NCBI RefSeq assembly: GCF_012910805.1 | Contig: NZ_WTVK01000047.1 | Coordinates: 1 to 42,612, forward strand | DNA from: Aromatoleum evansii | GTDB taxonomy: Bacteria; Pseudomonadota; Gammaproteobacteria; Burkholderiales; Rhodocyclaceae | DNA: 42,612 nt | Direction of reading: 5' to 3' | Shown: in pieces, positions 8,075-15,601 of the stretch | Layout of the letters: each line of letters starts with the position of its first letter | Numbering within the stretch: position 1 is the stretch's first letter | Program-made: the position numbers and the translations under genes | Notes under the pieces: model-generated | What the model was told of the DNA's origin: nothing | What the model saw: the letters and a program-made list of their open reading frames with translations, nothing else | Databases searched by the model: none

Positions 8075-8084
8075 GGAGTTGAAC

Positions 8085-9563
8085 ATGACACTGCTGACTC
8101 ATCTGCGCACTCAACCGCTGCGCACCGCGCTCGCACCGCTCCTCGCCGCCCTCGTGCTGGCTGGTTGCGCGACGGCGCCCGCGATCGACCCTGCCGCGCT
8201 GCCCAGCGCCCCCGCGGCCTTCAAGGAAGGCGACGGCCGCTGGACCCACGCCTTTCCGGCCCAGGTGCAGGCCGACGGCGCGTGGTGGAAGACCTTCTCC
8301 GATCCGGTCCTCGATGGGCTGGTCGAGCGCGCACTGGAGCGCAACAACAGCATCCAGATCGCCGCGGCAAGGCTGGCGCAGTCCCGCGCGCTGCTGCAGG
8401 CGGCGGACGCCCAGCGCGCGCCGCAGATCGGCATCGGCGCCGACGCGACGCGGCAGGGCGGGGTGATCACCCCGGCCGGCGGTGGCGCCGGCAACCTGCT
8501 GCGTGCCGGCGCGAACTTCTCGTGGGAGCTCGACCTCTTCGGCCGCCTCGCGCAGGCGAGCAAGGCCGCGTCGCTCGACGCCGGCAGTCGTGAAGCGCTG
8601 CTGCGCAACGCACGCCTCGTCGTGCAGGCGGACGTCGCGCGCAGCTATCTCGCGCTGCGCGCCCTCGACGCCGAACGCGCGCTGGTGCGCGAGACCGTCG
8701 GCGCCTACCGCGACACGCTGGCGCTCACCGAACGGCGCTTCGAAGCGGGGGATATCGCCGAACTGGACGTCGCGCGCGTGCGCACCGAACTGGCCGCGAC
8801 CGAATCGGACGCGCTCGCCCTTGACCGCCGGCGTGCCGAAGTCGAACACGCGCTCGCGGTGCTGGTCGGCGACGCGGCGTCCGAGTTCGGCCTCGACGCC
8901 GGCGAGTGGAATACCGCGCTCCCGATGATCCCGGCCGGCGTCCCGAGCACGGTGCTCACGCGCCGGCCCGACATCGACGCCGCGCGGCAATCGATGCTCG
9001 CCACCCAGGCGCGCGTCGGCGTCGCGCAGGCGGCGTGGTTCCCGGACATCGCGCTGACCGGTTCGGGGGGCTTTGCGTCCACGGACCTGGGCGACCTCTT
9101 CAAGTGGTCGGCCCGTTCCTGGGGCATCGGCGCCTTGCTGTCGCTGCCGATCTTCGACGGCGGGCGACGCGACGCGGGTGTGCGCAGCGCCAATGCGGAG
9201 CTCGATGCCGCGCTTGCAGGCTACCGCGAACAGGTGCTCGTCGCCTTCAAGGAGGTCGAGGACCAGTTGTCGTCCCTGCGCCTCCTCGCCGAGCAGGGCG
9301 AGGCGCAGGGGCGCGCGGTCACCGCGGCGAGCCGCGCGACGGTGCTGTCGGACGCGCGCTATCGCAACGGACTCGTCAGCCAGCTCGAACTGCTCGACGC
9401 CCGCCGCAGCGAGCTGCGCAACCGGCGGGAGGCGCTGCAGGTGCGTTCGGCCCGCTATCAGGCGACCGTCGGACTGGTTCGCGCCCTCGGCGGTGGGTGG
9501 GAAACTGCCGATGCTCCGCCGCTGGCCGGGCGCCGTGCGATGGGTGGCAGCGTCGGGGGGTGA
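8085..9563 (+). CDS. Outer-membrane efflux lipoprotein (OprM/NodT family)
   Basis: 492 residues. It forms the trimeric outer-membrane exit duct for the preceding pump. The signal peptide ends in the lipobox LVLAGC (Cys about residue 28), so the mature protein is lipid-anchored. Family marks include 'WWKTFSDPVLDGLVERALERN', 'FSWELDLFGRLAQASKA', 'TRRPDIDAARQSMLATQARVGVAQAAWFPDI'-type sequence and 'LLSLPIFDGGRRDAGVRSAN', arranged as the usual two outer-membrane-factor repeats. Start chosen at ATG 8085 because AAGGAG sits seven bases before it; an earlier ATG at 8058 overlaps the pump gene and has no such site. It is the last gene of the operon. Confidence 0.95.
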   Translation: MTLLTHLRTQPLRTALAPLLAALVLAGCATAPAIDPAALPSAPAAFKEGDGRWTHAFPAQVQADGAWWKTFSDPVLDGLVERALERNNSIQIAAARLAQSRALLQAADAQRAPQIGIGADATRQGGVITPAGGGAGNLLRAGANFSWELDLFGRLAQASKAASLDAGSREALLRNARLVVQADVARSYLALRALDAERALVRETVGAYRDTLALTERRFEAGDIAELDVARVRTELAATESDALALDRRRAEVEHALAVLVGDAASEFGLDAGEWNTALPMIPAGVPSTVLTRRPDIDAARQSMLATQARVGVAQAAWFPDIALTGSGGFASTDLGDLFKWSARSWGIGALLSLPIFDGGRRDAGVRSANAELDAALAGYREQVLVAFKEVEDQLSSLRLLAEQGEAQGRAVTAASRATVLSDARYRNGLVSQLELLDARRSELRNRREALQVRSARYQATVGLVRALGGGWETADAPPLAGRRAMGGSVGG

Positions 9564-9652
9564 ATTTCGGCCCGGCGCGGCGCTCAAGGGTACGTGGTAA
9601 AGGAGTGGCCAACGACCGAACCACGCGCCCGTGTGCTTTGCGGCGCTGTAGC

Positions 9653-9681
9653 AAAAAAATGGGGCCGCAGACTGCGGCCCC
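9653..9681 (-). terminator. Rho-independent terminator of the symporter gene
   Basis: Read on the minus strand: GGGGCCGC, short loop, GCGGCCCC, then ATTTTTTT. The hairpin is at 9661-9681 and the T-run at 9653-9659, 52 bp after the stop of the symporter gene. This is the clearest intrinsic terminator in the window. Confidence 0.9.
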
Positions 9682-9732
9682 GGGAAAGTACCCGCTTTTG
9701 CGACGGGTTGAGAGAACGGGAGGGCGGGACGC

Positions 9733-11256
9733 TCAGTCGCGCGCCGCGGCGGGGCTCACTTCGAGACCCGCAGGCGCATGGACCTCGGGATGCGCGTGCG
9801 GCCGGCGCACATCGGCAACGTTGCCGGCGGGGCGTTTCCAGTGGTCCGCATTGCGGATGCCGAGCTTCTCCGGATCGAACACCGGATCCAGGCCCGCGGC
9901 CTTCTGCGTCTCGTAATCCTTCAGCGCGACCAGTGCCGGTTTCTGCAGGATCAGGATGGCGACGATGTTCAGCCACGCCATCAGGCCCACGCCCACGTCG
10001 CCGAGGTCCCATGCAGCGCCCGCGCCATTGACGCAGCCGTAGGTCACCGTCGCGATGATCCCCAGCTTGAGGACGAAGGACAGCCAGGGGCGATGCACCT
10101 TGCGGTTGATGTAGGCGATGTTGGTTTCGGCCATGTAGTAGTAGGCCACGATGGTCGTGAAGGCGAAGAAGAACAGCGCCAGCGCGACGAAGCTCGAACC
10201 GAAGCCCGGCATCACGGTTTCGACGGCGGCCTGCGTGTAAGCGGGACCGGTCTCGACGCCCGGCAGCCCATTCACGAGCATCGTGCCGTCCGGCGCCTTG
10301 ACGTTGTACATGCCCGTCGACAGGAGCATGAAGGCGGTGGCCGAGCACACGAAGAGGGTGTCGACATACACGGAGAAGGCCTGCACGTAGCCCTGCTTGG
10401 CCGGGTGCGAAACTTCGGCCGCGGCCGCCGGGTGCGGGCCGGTGCCCTGGCCGGCTTCGTTCGAATACACGCCGCGCTTTACGCCCCATTGCACGGCCAT
10501 GCCGAGCACCGCGCCGAAGCCGGCTTCGAGGCCGAAGGCGCTCTTGAAGATCAGCGCGATCATCGAGGGCAGCTGGTCGATGTTAAGGAAGACGATGACC
10601 ACCGCGACCAGGATGTAGGCGAGCGCCATGAAGGGGACGACGATCTCGGCGAATTGCGCGATGCGCTTGACGCCGCCGAAGATGATGAAGCCCAGCAGGA
10701 TGGAGATGCAGGCGGCGCTGACCGCGGTGTCGATGCCCCAGGCGTTGTTCAGGCCCGCGGCGATGCTGTTTGCCTGTACGCCGGGCAACAGCAGGCCGGT
10801 CGCGATCACCGTGGAGACGGCAAAGATCCACGCGTACCACTTCTGCCCCATCGCCTTCTCGATGTAGTAGGCCGGGCCGCCACGATACTGGCCTTTGTCA
10901 TCCTTTTCCTTGTAGATCTGTCCCAGGGTCGATTCGACATAGGCGGTGGAGGCGCCGAGGAAGGCGACCATCCACATCCAGAACACCGCACCGGGGCCGC
11001 CGAAGGTGATCGCGGTGGCGACCCCCGCGATGTTGCCGGTGCCGACACGCCCGGAGAGCGACATCGTCAGGGCCTGGAAGGATGAAACCCCGGCGTCCGA
11101 GCTCTTGCTCTCGAACATCAGGCGGATCATTTCCTTGAAGCCCCGCACCTGCATGAAGCGGGTACGGATCGAGAAGTACAGGCCGACGCCCAGGCACAGA
11201 TAGATCAGCGCCGGGCTCCAGATGTAGCCGTTAAGCGTGTTGATGATTTCAGTCAT
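9733..11256 (-). CDS. Alanine/glycine:sodium symporter (AgcS family)
   Basis: 507 residues with about ten to eleven hydrophobic segments. It imports alanine or glycine with Na+ across the inner membrane. Diagnostic stretches: 'GVGLYFSIRTRFMQVRGF', 'QALTMSLSGRVGTGNIAGVATAI', 'GGPGAVFWMW', 'YRGGPAYYIEKAMG', 'GVKRGVYSNEAGQGTGPHPAAAA', 'FTTIVAYYYMAETN'. The C-terminal ~60 residues are a hydrophilic His/Pro/Ala-rich tail not needed by the family. GAGGAG lies 11 bases before the start. A sigma54-type promoter is found upstream and the divergent neighbour is a sigma54-activator of the TyrR type, so amino-acid-responsive control is likely. Confidence 0.95.
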   Translation of the reverse strand: MTEIINTLNGYIWSPALIYLCLGVGLYFSIRTRFMQVRGFKEMIRLMFESKSSDAGVSSFQALTMSLSGRVGTGNIAGVATAITFGGPGAVFWMWMVAFLGASTAYVESTLGQIYKEKDDKGQYRGGPAYYIEKAMGQKWYAWIFAVSTVIATGLLLPGVQANSIAAGLNNAWGIDTAVSAACISILLGFIIFGGVKRIAQFAEIVVPFMALAYILVAVVIVFLNIDQLPSMIALIFKSAFGLEAGFGAVLGMAVQWGVKRGVYSNEAGQGTGPHPAAAAEVSHPAKQGYVQAFSVYVDTLFVCSATAFMLLSTGMYNVKAPDGTMLVNGLPGVETGPAYTQAAVETVMPGFGSSFVALALFFFAFTTIVAYYYMAETNIAYINRKVHRPWLSFVLKLGIIATVTYGCVNGAGAAWDLGDVGVGLMAWLNIVAILILQKPALVALKDYETQKAAGLDPVFDPEKLGIRNADHWKRPAGNVADVRRPHAHPEVHAPAGLEVSPAAARD

Positions 11257-11322
11257 TGTTTTGGGTCTCCTCGCGAATGGATGCCGCCCGGCCGAAGCGC
11301 GAACGGCGCGCCCGCGCCCTTT

Positions 11323-11338
11323 AGCAAAGTCGATGCCA
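11323..11338 (-). promoter_or_regulatory. Sigma54 (-24/-12) promoter of the symporter gene
   Basis: On the minus strand the sequence reads TGGCAT, five bases, TTGCT, matching the consensus TGGCAY-N5-TTGCW with exact spacing. It ends 66 bp before the symporter start. The divergent gene encodes an activator with the GAFTGA sigma54-contact motif. Confidence 0.75.
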
Positions 11339-11401
11339 GCTATGGATAACGCTGCAGAATCATTGGCTTAAGCGAGCGCGTCGTGGTCTATGAACTACCC
11401 G

Positions 11402-11419
11402 TGTAACGATTGCGTTCCA
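11402..11419. promoter_or_regulatory. Possible TyrR/PhhR-type box
   Basis: TGTAAC-N6-GTTCCA has the 18-bp geometry of the TyrR box (TGTAAA-N6-TTTACA) with imperfect symmetry. It lies 64 bp upstream of the sigma54 promoter, in the zone where enhancer sites sit. A second small dyad, GTTG-ATTTA-CAAC, is at 11458-11470. Both are candidates only. Confidence 0.35.
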
Positions 11420-11526
11420 CAATGCTCGCAGCACAGCTTCCAAGAATTTCCTTATGTGTTGATTTACAACCCCTTGGATGCGATGTATTGTTTTCGTGAC
11501 ACTGTTTCGGATTCGTGACACCTCGC

Positions 11527-13050
11527 ATGCGCATCGTCGTTTTCTTCGAAGACCGGGTCGGCATCGCCCAGGAACTTCTCGCCGTCCTGTCTAGCCGCGA
11601 CGTGAATGTGACGGGCGTCGAAGTCGAGCCACCACACATCTACATCGAGGCGCCGGCCCTCGACGAGTCCGCGTTCGCGCGGCTTCGGCGTGTACAGGGG
11701 GTGCGCTCGGTCGAGGTCGTCGACATGCTCCCCGGTGTTCAGCGGCGGCTTTACCTGCAGGCCCTGCTGGCTTCGCAGGCCGACCCGGTTTTCGCGATCG
11801 ACGCGATGGGAATGGTCGTCATCGCCAACGGCGCGGCGGTGACGGCGAGCGGGCGCACCGAGGCGACGGTCCTCGGGGTGTCCATGGGCGAGCTCCTGGG
11901 CGACGCCGACTTCGCGAAGCGCCTCGTCGTCGAGGGCTACCATCTGCCGGTGCGCGAGATCGAACTCAACGGCGAGTCCTTCATGCTCGAAACCCTCCCG
12001 CTGCACGAGAGCAGCGGCCGGGCCGCAGGCGCGGTGTTGACGCTGCACGCGCCGAGCCGCATGGGCGAACGACTGAGCGCCTTGCAGAACTATGGGGCCG
12101 GCGGCTTCGACACCATCGTCGGTACCTCTCCCGAGATCGAACAGCTCAAGCAGCGCGCCGCGCGCATGGCGCTGGTCGACGCGCCCCTGCTGATCACCGG
12201 CGAGACCGGCACAGGCAAGGAACTGCTCGCGCACGCCTGCCATGCCGGCAGCAACCGCAGCACCCAGCCCTTCTTCGCCCTCAACTGCGCAGCCCTGCCG
12301 GAGAGCCTCGCCGAGAGCGAACTGTTCGGTTACGCGCCGGGCGCTTTCACCGGCGCGTTGCGCGGCGGCAAGCCGGGCCTGCTTGAGCTCGCAGACGGTG
12401 GCACCGTGTTCCTCGACGAGGTGGGTGAGATGTCGCCCTACCTGCAGGCCAAACTGCTGCGCTTCCTCAACGACGGCAGCTTCCGCCGCGTCGGCGGCGA
12501 TCGCGAACTGAAGGTCAACGTGCGCGTCATCAGCGCCACCCACCGGCCCCTCGAAGACATGGTCGCCGCCGGCCACTTCCGCCAGGATCTGCTCTTCCGC
12601 CTCAACGTCCTCAACCTCCACATGCCGGCGCTGCGCGAGCGCCCGGGCGACATCCTGCCGCTCGCGCAGCTTTTCCTCGCCCGTGCCTGCGCACAGGCCG
12701 CACGCCCCGCGATGCGGCTCGCCCAGGACGCCTGCGCTGCGCTGCTCGCCAACGCCTGGGCGGGCAATATCCGGCAACTGCAGAACGTCATCTTCCGTGC
12801 GGTGACCATGGCGGAGCGCACCATCATCACCGCCGACGACCTGGAGCTCGCGCAGTCCCACGGCTCGCCGGATACGTCGGTTGACGCCGGCGTGGACACC
12901 CTCGAATCTGCCGTCGCCGATTTCGAGCGCAGGCTGCTGCAACGCCTGTACCAGGAATTCCCCTCGACGCGCCGGCTCGCCAAGCGCCTGGGCACCTCGC
13001 ACACCGCGATCGCCGCGCGCCTCAAGCGCTACGGCATCGGGCAGCCTTGA
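11527..13050 (+). CDS. TyrR/PhhR-like sigma54-dependent regulator
   Basis: 507 residues. Start set at ATG 11527 because TyrR proteins begin with the ACT domain ('MRIVVFFEDRVGIAQELL'); a GTG at 11515 is alternative. Order of domains: ACT (about 1-70), PAS ('LLASQADPVFAIDAMGMVVIAN', ~80-180), AAA+ (Walker A GETGTGKE, then 'GYAPGAFTGAL', Walker B 'GGTVFLDEVGEM', 'LLFRLNVL'), and a C-terminal TyrR-type helix-turn-helix ('STRRLAKRLGTSHTAIAARLKRYGI'). The intact GAFTGA motif means it can engage sigma54, unlike E. coli TyrR and like Pseudomonas PhhR. It probably senses an amino acid through ACT/PAS and activates the divergent symporter. Confidence 0.93.
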   Translation: MRIVVFFEDRVGIAQELLAVLSSRDVNVTGVEVEPPHIYIEAPALDESAFARLRRVQGVRSVEVVDMLPGVQRRLYLQALLASQADPVFAIDAMGMVVIANGAAVTASGRTEATVLGVSMGELLGDADFAKRLVVEGYHLPVREIELNGESFMLETLPLHESSGRAAGAVLTLHAPSRMGERLSALQNYGAGGFDTIVGTSPEIEQLKQRAARMALVDAPLLITGETGTGKELLAHACHAGSNRSTQPFFALNCAALPESLAESELFGYAPGAFTGALRGGKPGLLELADGGTVFLDEVGEMSPYLQAKLLRFLNDGSFRRVGGDRELKVNVRVISATHRPLEDMVAAGHFRQDLLFRLNVLNLHMPALRERPGDILPLAQLFLARACAQAARPAMRLAQDACAALLANAWAGNIRQLQNVIFRAVTMAERTIITADDLELAQSHGSPDTSVDAGVDTLESAVADFERRLLQRLYQEFPSTRRLAKRLGTSHTAIAARLKRYGIGQP

Positions 13051-13108
13051 GCTGGATGGAATAACACCCGATCATTCGCGCCAACGTACTCGCCCCGCGG
13101 GAGGACTC

Positions 13109-13495
13109 ATGACGATCAGCATCGTGCGGCTCGGCAGTCCGCGGGAAGAGGGCGAAGGCCTGCGTATCGGCACGGTGCGCAGGCCGCCGCGCGGCGTGAA
13201 GAAGGAAGACTACGCCCGCAAGGACATCTACGACGTCTGGTTCCCCAATCTCGCCCCGAGCGAGGCGCTGCTCAAGGAAGGGCAGGGCGCCACCGACGAG
13301 CGCGCGTGGAAGAGCTTCACTCGCAAGTTCCTCGCCGAACTCAAGGCGCCCGCCGCGAGCAAGGACCTCGACCTCCTCGCCGCGCTGTCGCATCACACCA
13401 ATCTCTCCATCGGCTGCTACTGCGCCGACGAAGCGCGCTGTCATCGGTCGATCTTGCGGCAACTGCTCGTCGATCGTGGGGCGGATGTGCGGTAG
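13109..13495 (+). CDS. DUF488 family protein
   Basis: 128 residues, cytoplasmic. The family signature is seen in 'GTVRRPPRGVKKEDYARKDIYDVWFPNLAPS' and in the C-terminal 'GCYCADEARCHRSILRQLL', where Cys and His residues are conserved in DUF488 (YeaO-like) proteins. The biochemical role is unknown. ATG 13109 follows GGGAGGA. It sits alone after the TyrR-like gene and marks the last ordinary chromosomal gene before the cassette array. Confidence 0.88.
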   Translation: MTISIVRLGSPREEGEGLRIGTVRRPPRGVKKEDYARKDIYDVWFPNLAPSEALLKEGQGATDERAWKSFTRKFLAELKAPAASKDLDLLAALSHHTNLSIGCYCADEARCHRSILRQLLVDRGADVR

Positions 13496-13855
13496 GGCGC
13501 GGGCGGCACTACTCCATTCGTGGCAAGGTTCCTGGCGGCCTATTCCGCCAGCGTGTGTAGGCGCGGCAAGCAGCGGACTGTACCGGCACTCGCCTCCGTG
13601 CAGGTAGGCATTGACCCGCCCTTGTCGGGTGCTTCCACGATTGATTCTCTCGAAGAATCAGTTGGTTAGGTATGCGCCACGAGAATGTGATTTGAGTAGG
13701 TCATGTCGATATGGTAGAAATATATTTCCGGCGAATCTGCGACAGATCCGGTGGGGGCAACCGCGTGCAGATCACACACGCCGTCGGTGCTAGACCGATT
13801 CCGCATATTTCGATATTGGCCGATTCGGTCTACTAGAACTGTTGGGCAACTTGAT
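13496..13855. other. Gene-free left flank of the cassette array
   Basis: No convincing gene. It holds hairpins at 13532-13551 (CTGGCGG / CCGCCAG) and 13642-13660 (TGATTCT / AGAATCA), the latter followed by GTTAGGT at 13665-13671, which fits the attC/attI core GTTRRRY. A further dyad, TAGACCGA (13791-13798) with TCGGTCTA (13825-13832), is followed eight bases later by GTTGGGC (13841-13847), the core that opens the first cassette. No integrase gene or intact attI was recognised. Confidence 0.5.
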
Positions 13856-14125
13856 ATGGAAGCAGTAATAGCAATCGCGCTTCTTTTTCTTCCCGTGATC
13901 ATCTACTTCACAAGATCACCAAGCAGGCCGAGCAATGCCGATGTCTTGAGTGCTCTATTGGGAATTTGGCTCGGCTTGACGACTCTCATTTACCTTGGAA
14001 ATTTGTTCGCCCCGAAAATCGGCGGGTACTGGTTTGCCGGTTTGGGCTGGGTTGGCATGTTGGCTTACGCATGGATTGAGACTGGTGATAAAAAGGCAAA
14101 GAACGGAAAACGAAACGCAAGATAA
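13856..14125 (+). CDS. Cassette gene 1: small membrane protein
   Basis: 89 residues from ATG 13856, which lies nine bases after a GTTGGGC core site, the usual place for a cassette start. Hydrophobic segments at about residues 3-18 ('VIAIALLFLPVIIYFT'), 32-49 ('LLGIWLGLTTLIYLGNLF') and 54-72 ('YWFAGLGWVGMLAYAWI') suggest two or three membrane spans, ending in a basic tail (KKAKNGKRNAR). Codon use is more AT-rich than the flanking chromosome. No family recognised. Confidence 0.7.
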   Translation: MEAVIAIALLFLPVIIYFTRSPSRPSNADVLSALLGIWLGLTTLIYLGNLFAPKIGGYWFAGLGWVGMLAYAWIETGDKKAKNGKRNAR

Positions 14126-14164
14126 TCTCCTCACCGCTCTATGACGAAGGATTTAAGTCAAACT

Positions 14165-14236
14165 TCCCAATTATCTGCTCCAGCGGACCGTCAAAAAGCT
14201 GCGCTGTTTATCATCGGCTGAGCTTGCACATTGGGC
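14165..14236 (+). repeat. attC site 1 (degenerate)
   Basis: 72 bp, the same length as sites 2, 3 and 5, with the shared inner block CAGCGGACCGTCAAAAAGCTGCGC. The outer cores are changed: TCCCAAT on the left (expected RYYYAAC) and ATTGGGC on the right (expected GTTRRRY). The invariant AAC/GTT triplet is lost, so this site is probably poor or inactive for integrase. Confidence 0.7.
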
Positions 14237-14287
14237 GCTAACTGTTCTCCAATGCATGAGAGATGAACCAATCTAAGGAAATTCGCG

Positions 14288-14551
14288 ATGCCAAGCGGAC
14301 GTTATAAATTTTCACGTAGCAGCAGAAGCGTTGAAGGCTTCTTCAGCAAGAACACTTCAAGTACAGATGCGCTCAACGCCTTACTGGTGTGGTCGAGCAA
14401 TAGATCGGAACGTATGTATGACGTCATCACTGACAACGATGCATTACTTTTTGCGAAGCTGTCTTGGAGCGAAGGTGATTCGAAGGCGGGTCCGGACTTG
14501 GATGACGCCTGCGCTAAATTCGGGGTGGAGCGGTCATATGAAGGGCCGTGA
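14288..14551 (+). CDS. Cassette gene 2: hypothetical protein (87 aa)
   Basis: 87 residues, start supported by AAGGAA nine bases upstream. N-terminus is basic and Ser-rich ('SGRYKFSRSSRSVEGFFSKNTSS'), the C-terminus acidic ('WSEGDSKAGPDLDDACAKFG'). No membrane segment and no recognised family. It ends 13 bp before attC site 2. Confidence 0.6.
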   Translation: MPSGRYKFSRSSRSVEGFFSKNTSSTDALNALLVWSSNRSERMYDVITDNDALLFAKLSWSEGDSKAGPDLDDACAKFGVERSYEGP

Positions 14552-14564
14552 GGTTTCGCGCTGT

Positions 14565-14636
14565 GCCCAACAACTGCTTCCAGCGGACCGTCAAAATGCT
14601 GCGCATTTTGCCGTCCGCTGAAGCGTCACGTTAGGC
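14565..14636 (+). repeat. attC site 2
   Basis: 72 bp bounded by GCCCAAC and GTTAGGC, with long internal dyad CAGCGGAC...GTCCGCTG and inner stem CAAAATGC / GCATTTTG. This is the standard architecture of an integron attC site (59-base element). Confidence 0.93.
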
Positions 14637-14641
14637 GTCAT

Positions 14642-15172
14642 ATGACCGACACTTCGCACCTCGCTCATATTGCGGAAGACCTGATTACGCATCACTTGCA
14701 ACGCTCGGGCCTTCTCGTCGCGAAACCAAAGAACGACCGACTAGGTACTGACCTCCTCGTCTTTGATCAGATTGCAGATGGAGTAAAGTTCTGTCGGGTC
14801 CAATGCAAAGGCCGAACAGTGTCAAAGCACGGCGCGAAAATCACGATTCCCGAGCACCACGTGACTGCGGGCTATCTACTTCTCGCCTATTTGGCTAAAG
14901 AATCCGATGCAGGTTGTCTCTACTTTTTCTTGCCGAGCACCGTTAACACTTGGCCCAAGAACAGGAAGGGGGAGTACACGCTCAACGTCGGTCAAAATTA
15001 CGAGTTAACGCTTGAACCGTGGAAGTTCGGTCCAGATCATGTGCAACAGATCAAACACATTATTCAACAAGCCGAGATGGCCGGGGAATTTAAGTTTGTC
15101 GTGTTTGGAACCTCACATCTAACGCTCCCAATGCCCACGCTCGAAGCTTCAGCACACCAAACTTACAAATAA
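14642..15172 (+). CDS. Cassette gene 3: possible PD-(D/E)xK-fold protein
   Basis: 176 residues. The ATG is only five bases after the attC 2 core, so there is no leader of its own and translation must rely on upstream sequence. N-terminal helix 'AEDLITHHLQRSGLLVAKPKNDRLGTDLLVF' followed by 'FCRVQCKGR' gives the pattern Glu ... Asp ... Gln-x-Lys typical of nuclease-like folds, as in DUF4365-type proteins. Residues after ~80 show alternating strands and helices with no motif known to me. A nuclease or a nucleic-acid/NTP-related defence role is possible but is inference from a short motif. Confidence 0.65.
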   Translation: MTDTSHLAHIAEDLITHHLQRSGLLVAKPKNDRLGTDLLVFDQIADGVKFCRVQCKGRTVSKHGAKITIPEHHVTAGYLLLAYLAKESDAGCLYFFLPSTVNTWPKNRKGEYTLNVGQNYELTLEPWKFGPDHVQQIKHIIQQAEMAGEFKFVVFGTSHLTLPMPTLEASAHQTYK

Positions 15173-15173
15173 T

Positions 15174-15245
15174 GCCTAACAACTGCTTGCAGCGGACCGT
15201 CAAGAAGCTCCGCTTCTTGCCGTCCGCTGAAGCCCAACGTTGGGC
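15174..15245 (+). repeat. attC site 3
   Basis: 72 bp bounded by GCCTAAC and GTTGGGC, with the same CAGCGGACCGTCAA...TTGCCGTCCGCTG dyad as site 2. The stop codon of cassette gene 3 lies immediately before it. Confidence 0.93.
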
Positions 15246-15270
15246 AACACTAATCGCATAGGAGACCAGT

Positions 15271-15567
15271 ATGGCTTATCTCGTTTTCTGCACATTTGAT
15301 CTGAAAAACGGTAGCAGTCAAGACTATCAAAACGCATACGCAGATCTGGAAAAGATTGGTCTAAGGAAAGTTCAAAAAGCAGATGGTGGAGGTGATGTCG
15401 TCATTCCAACCACCTCGGCAATGGGAACTTTCAATGGCAGTAGTGCAGCGTCTGTGCGCGACGATATTCGAAGTCGCGTTAGTACTGCATTCTCGGCACG
15501 GCGCTTCAAGTCAGAGATTTTCATAGTTGTCGGGGGTGACTGGGCTTGGGGTGCTGGAACAACCTAA
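15271..15567 (+). CDS. Cassette gene 4a: hypothetical protein (98 aa)
   Basis: 98 residues; ATG preceded by AGGAGA. Begins with a beta strand of alternating hydrophobics ('YLVFCTFDLKN'), then helix 'DYQNAYADLEKIGLRKV', strand 'GDVVIPTTSAMGTF', helix 'ASVRDDIRSRVSTAFSARRF', strand 'SEIFIVVGGDWAWG'. This beta-alpha-beta-beta-alpha-beta order and size resemble a ferredoxin-like fold such as Cas2 or VapD, but no catalytic motif is identified and no cas genes are near. I have the impression that similar proteins recur in gene cassettes. Shares its cassette with the repeat protein gene that follows after 34 bp. Confidence 0.7.
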   Translation: MAYLVFCTFDLKNGSSQDYQNAYADLEKIGLRKVQKADGGGDVVIPTTSAMGTFNGSSAASVRDDIRSRVSTAFSARRFKSEIFIVVGGDWAWGAGTT

Positions 15568-15601
15568 ACCTATCGACCAACGTAAGCATATTGGAGTGCA
15601 T

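Noticed and set aside
13666-13902. Minus-strand 78-residue frame across the array's left flank, as an integrase remnant
   Set aside because: No tyrosine-recombinase motifs; it also overlaps the first cassette gene in the opposite direction.
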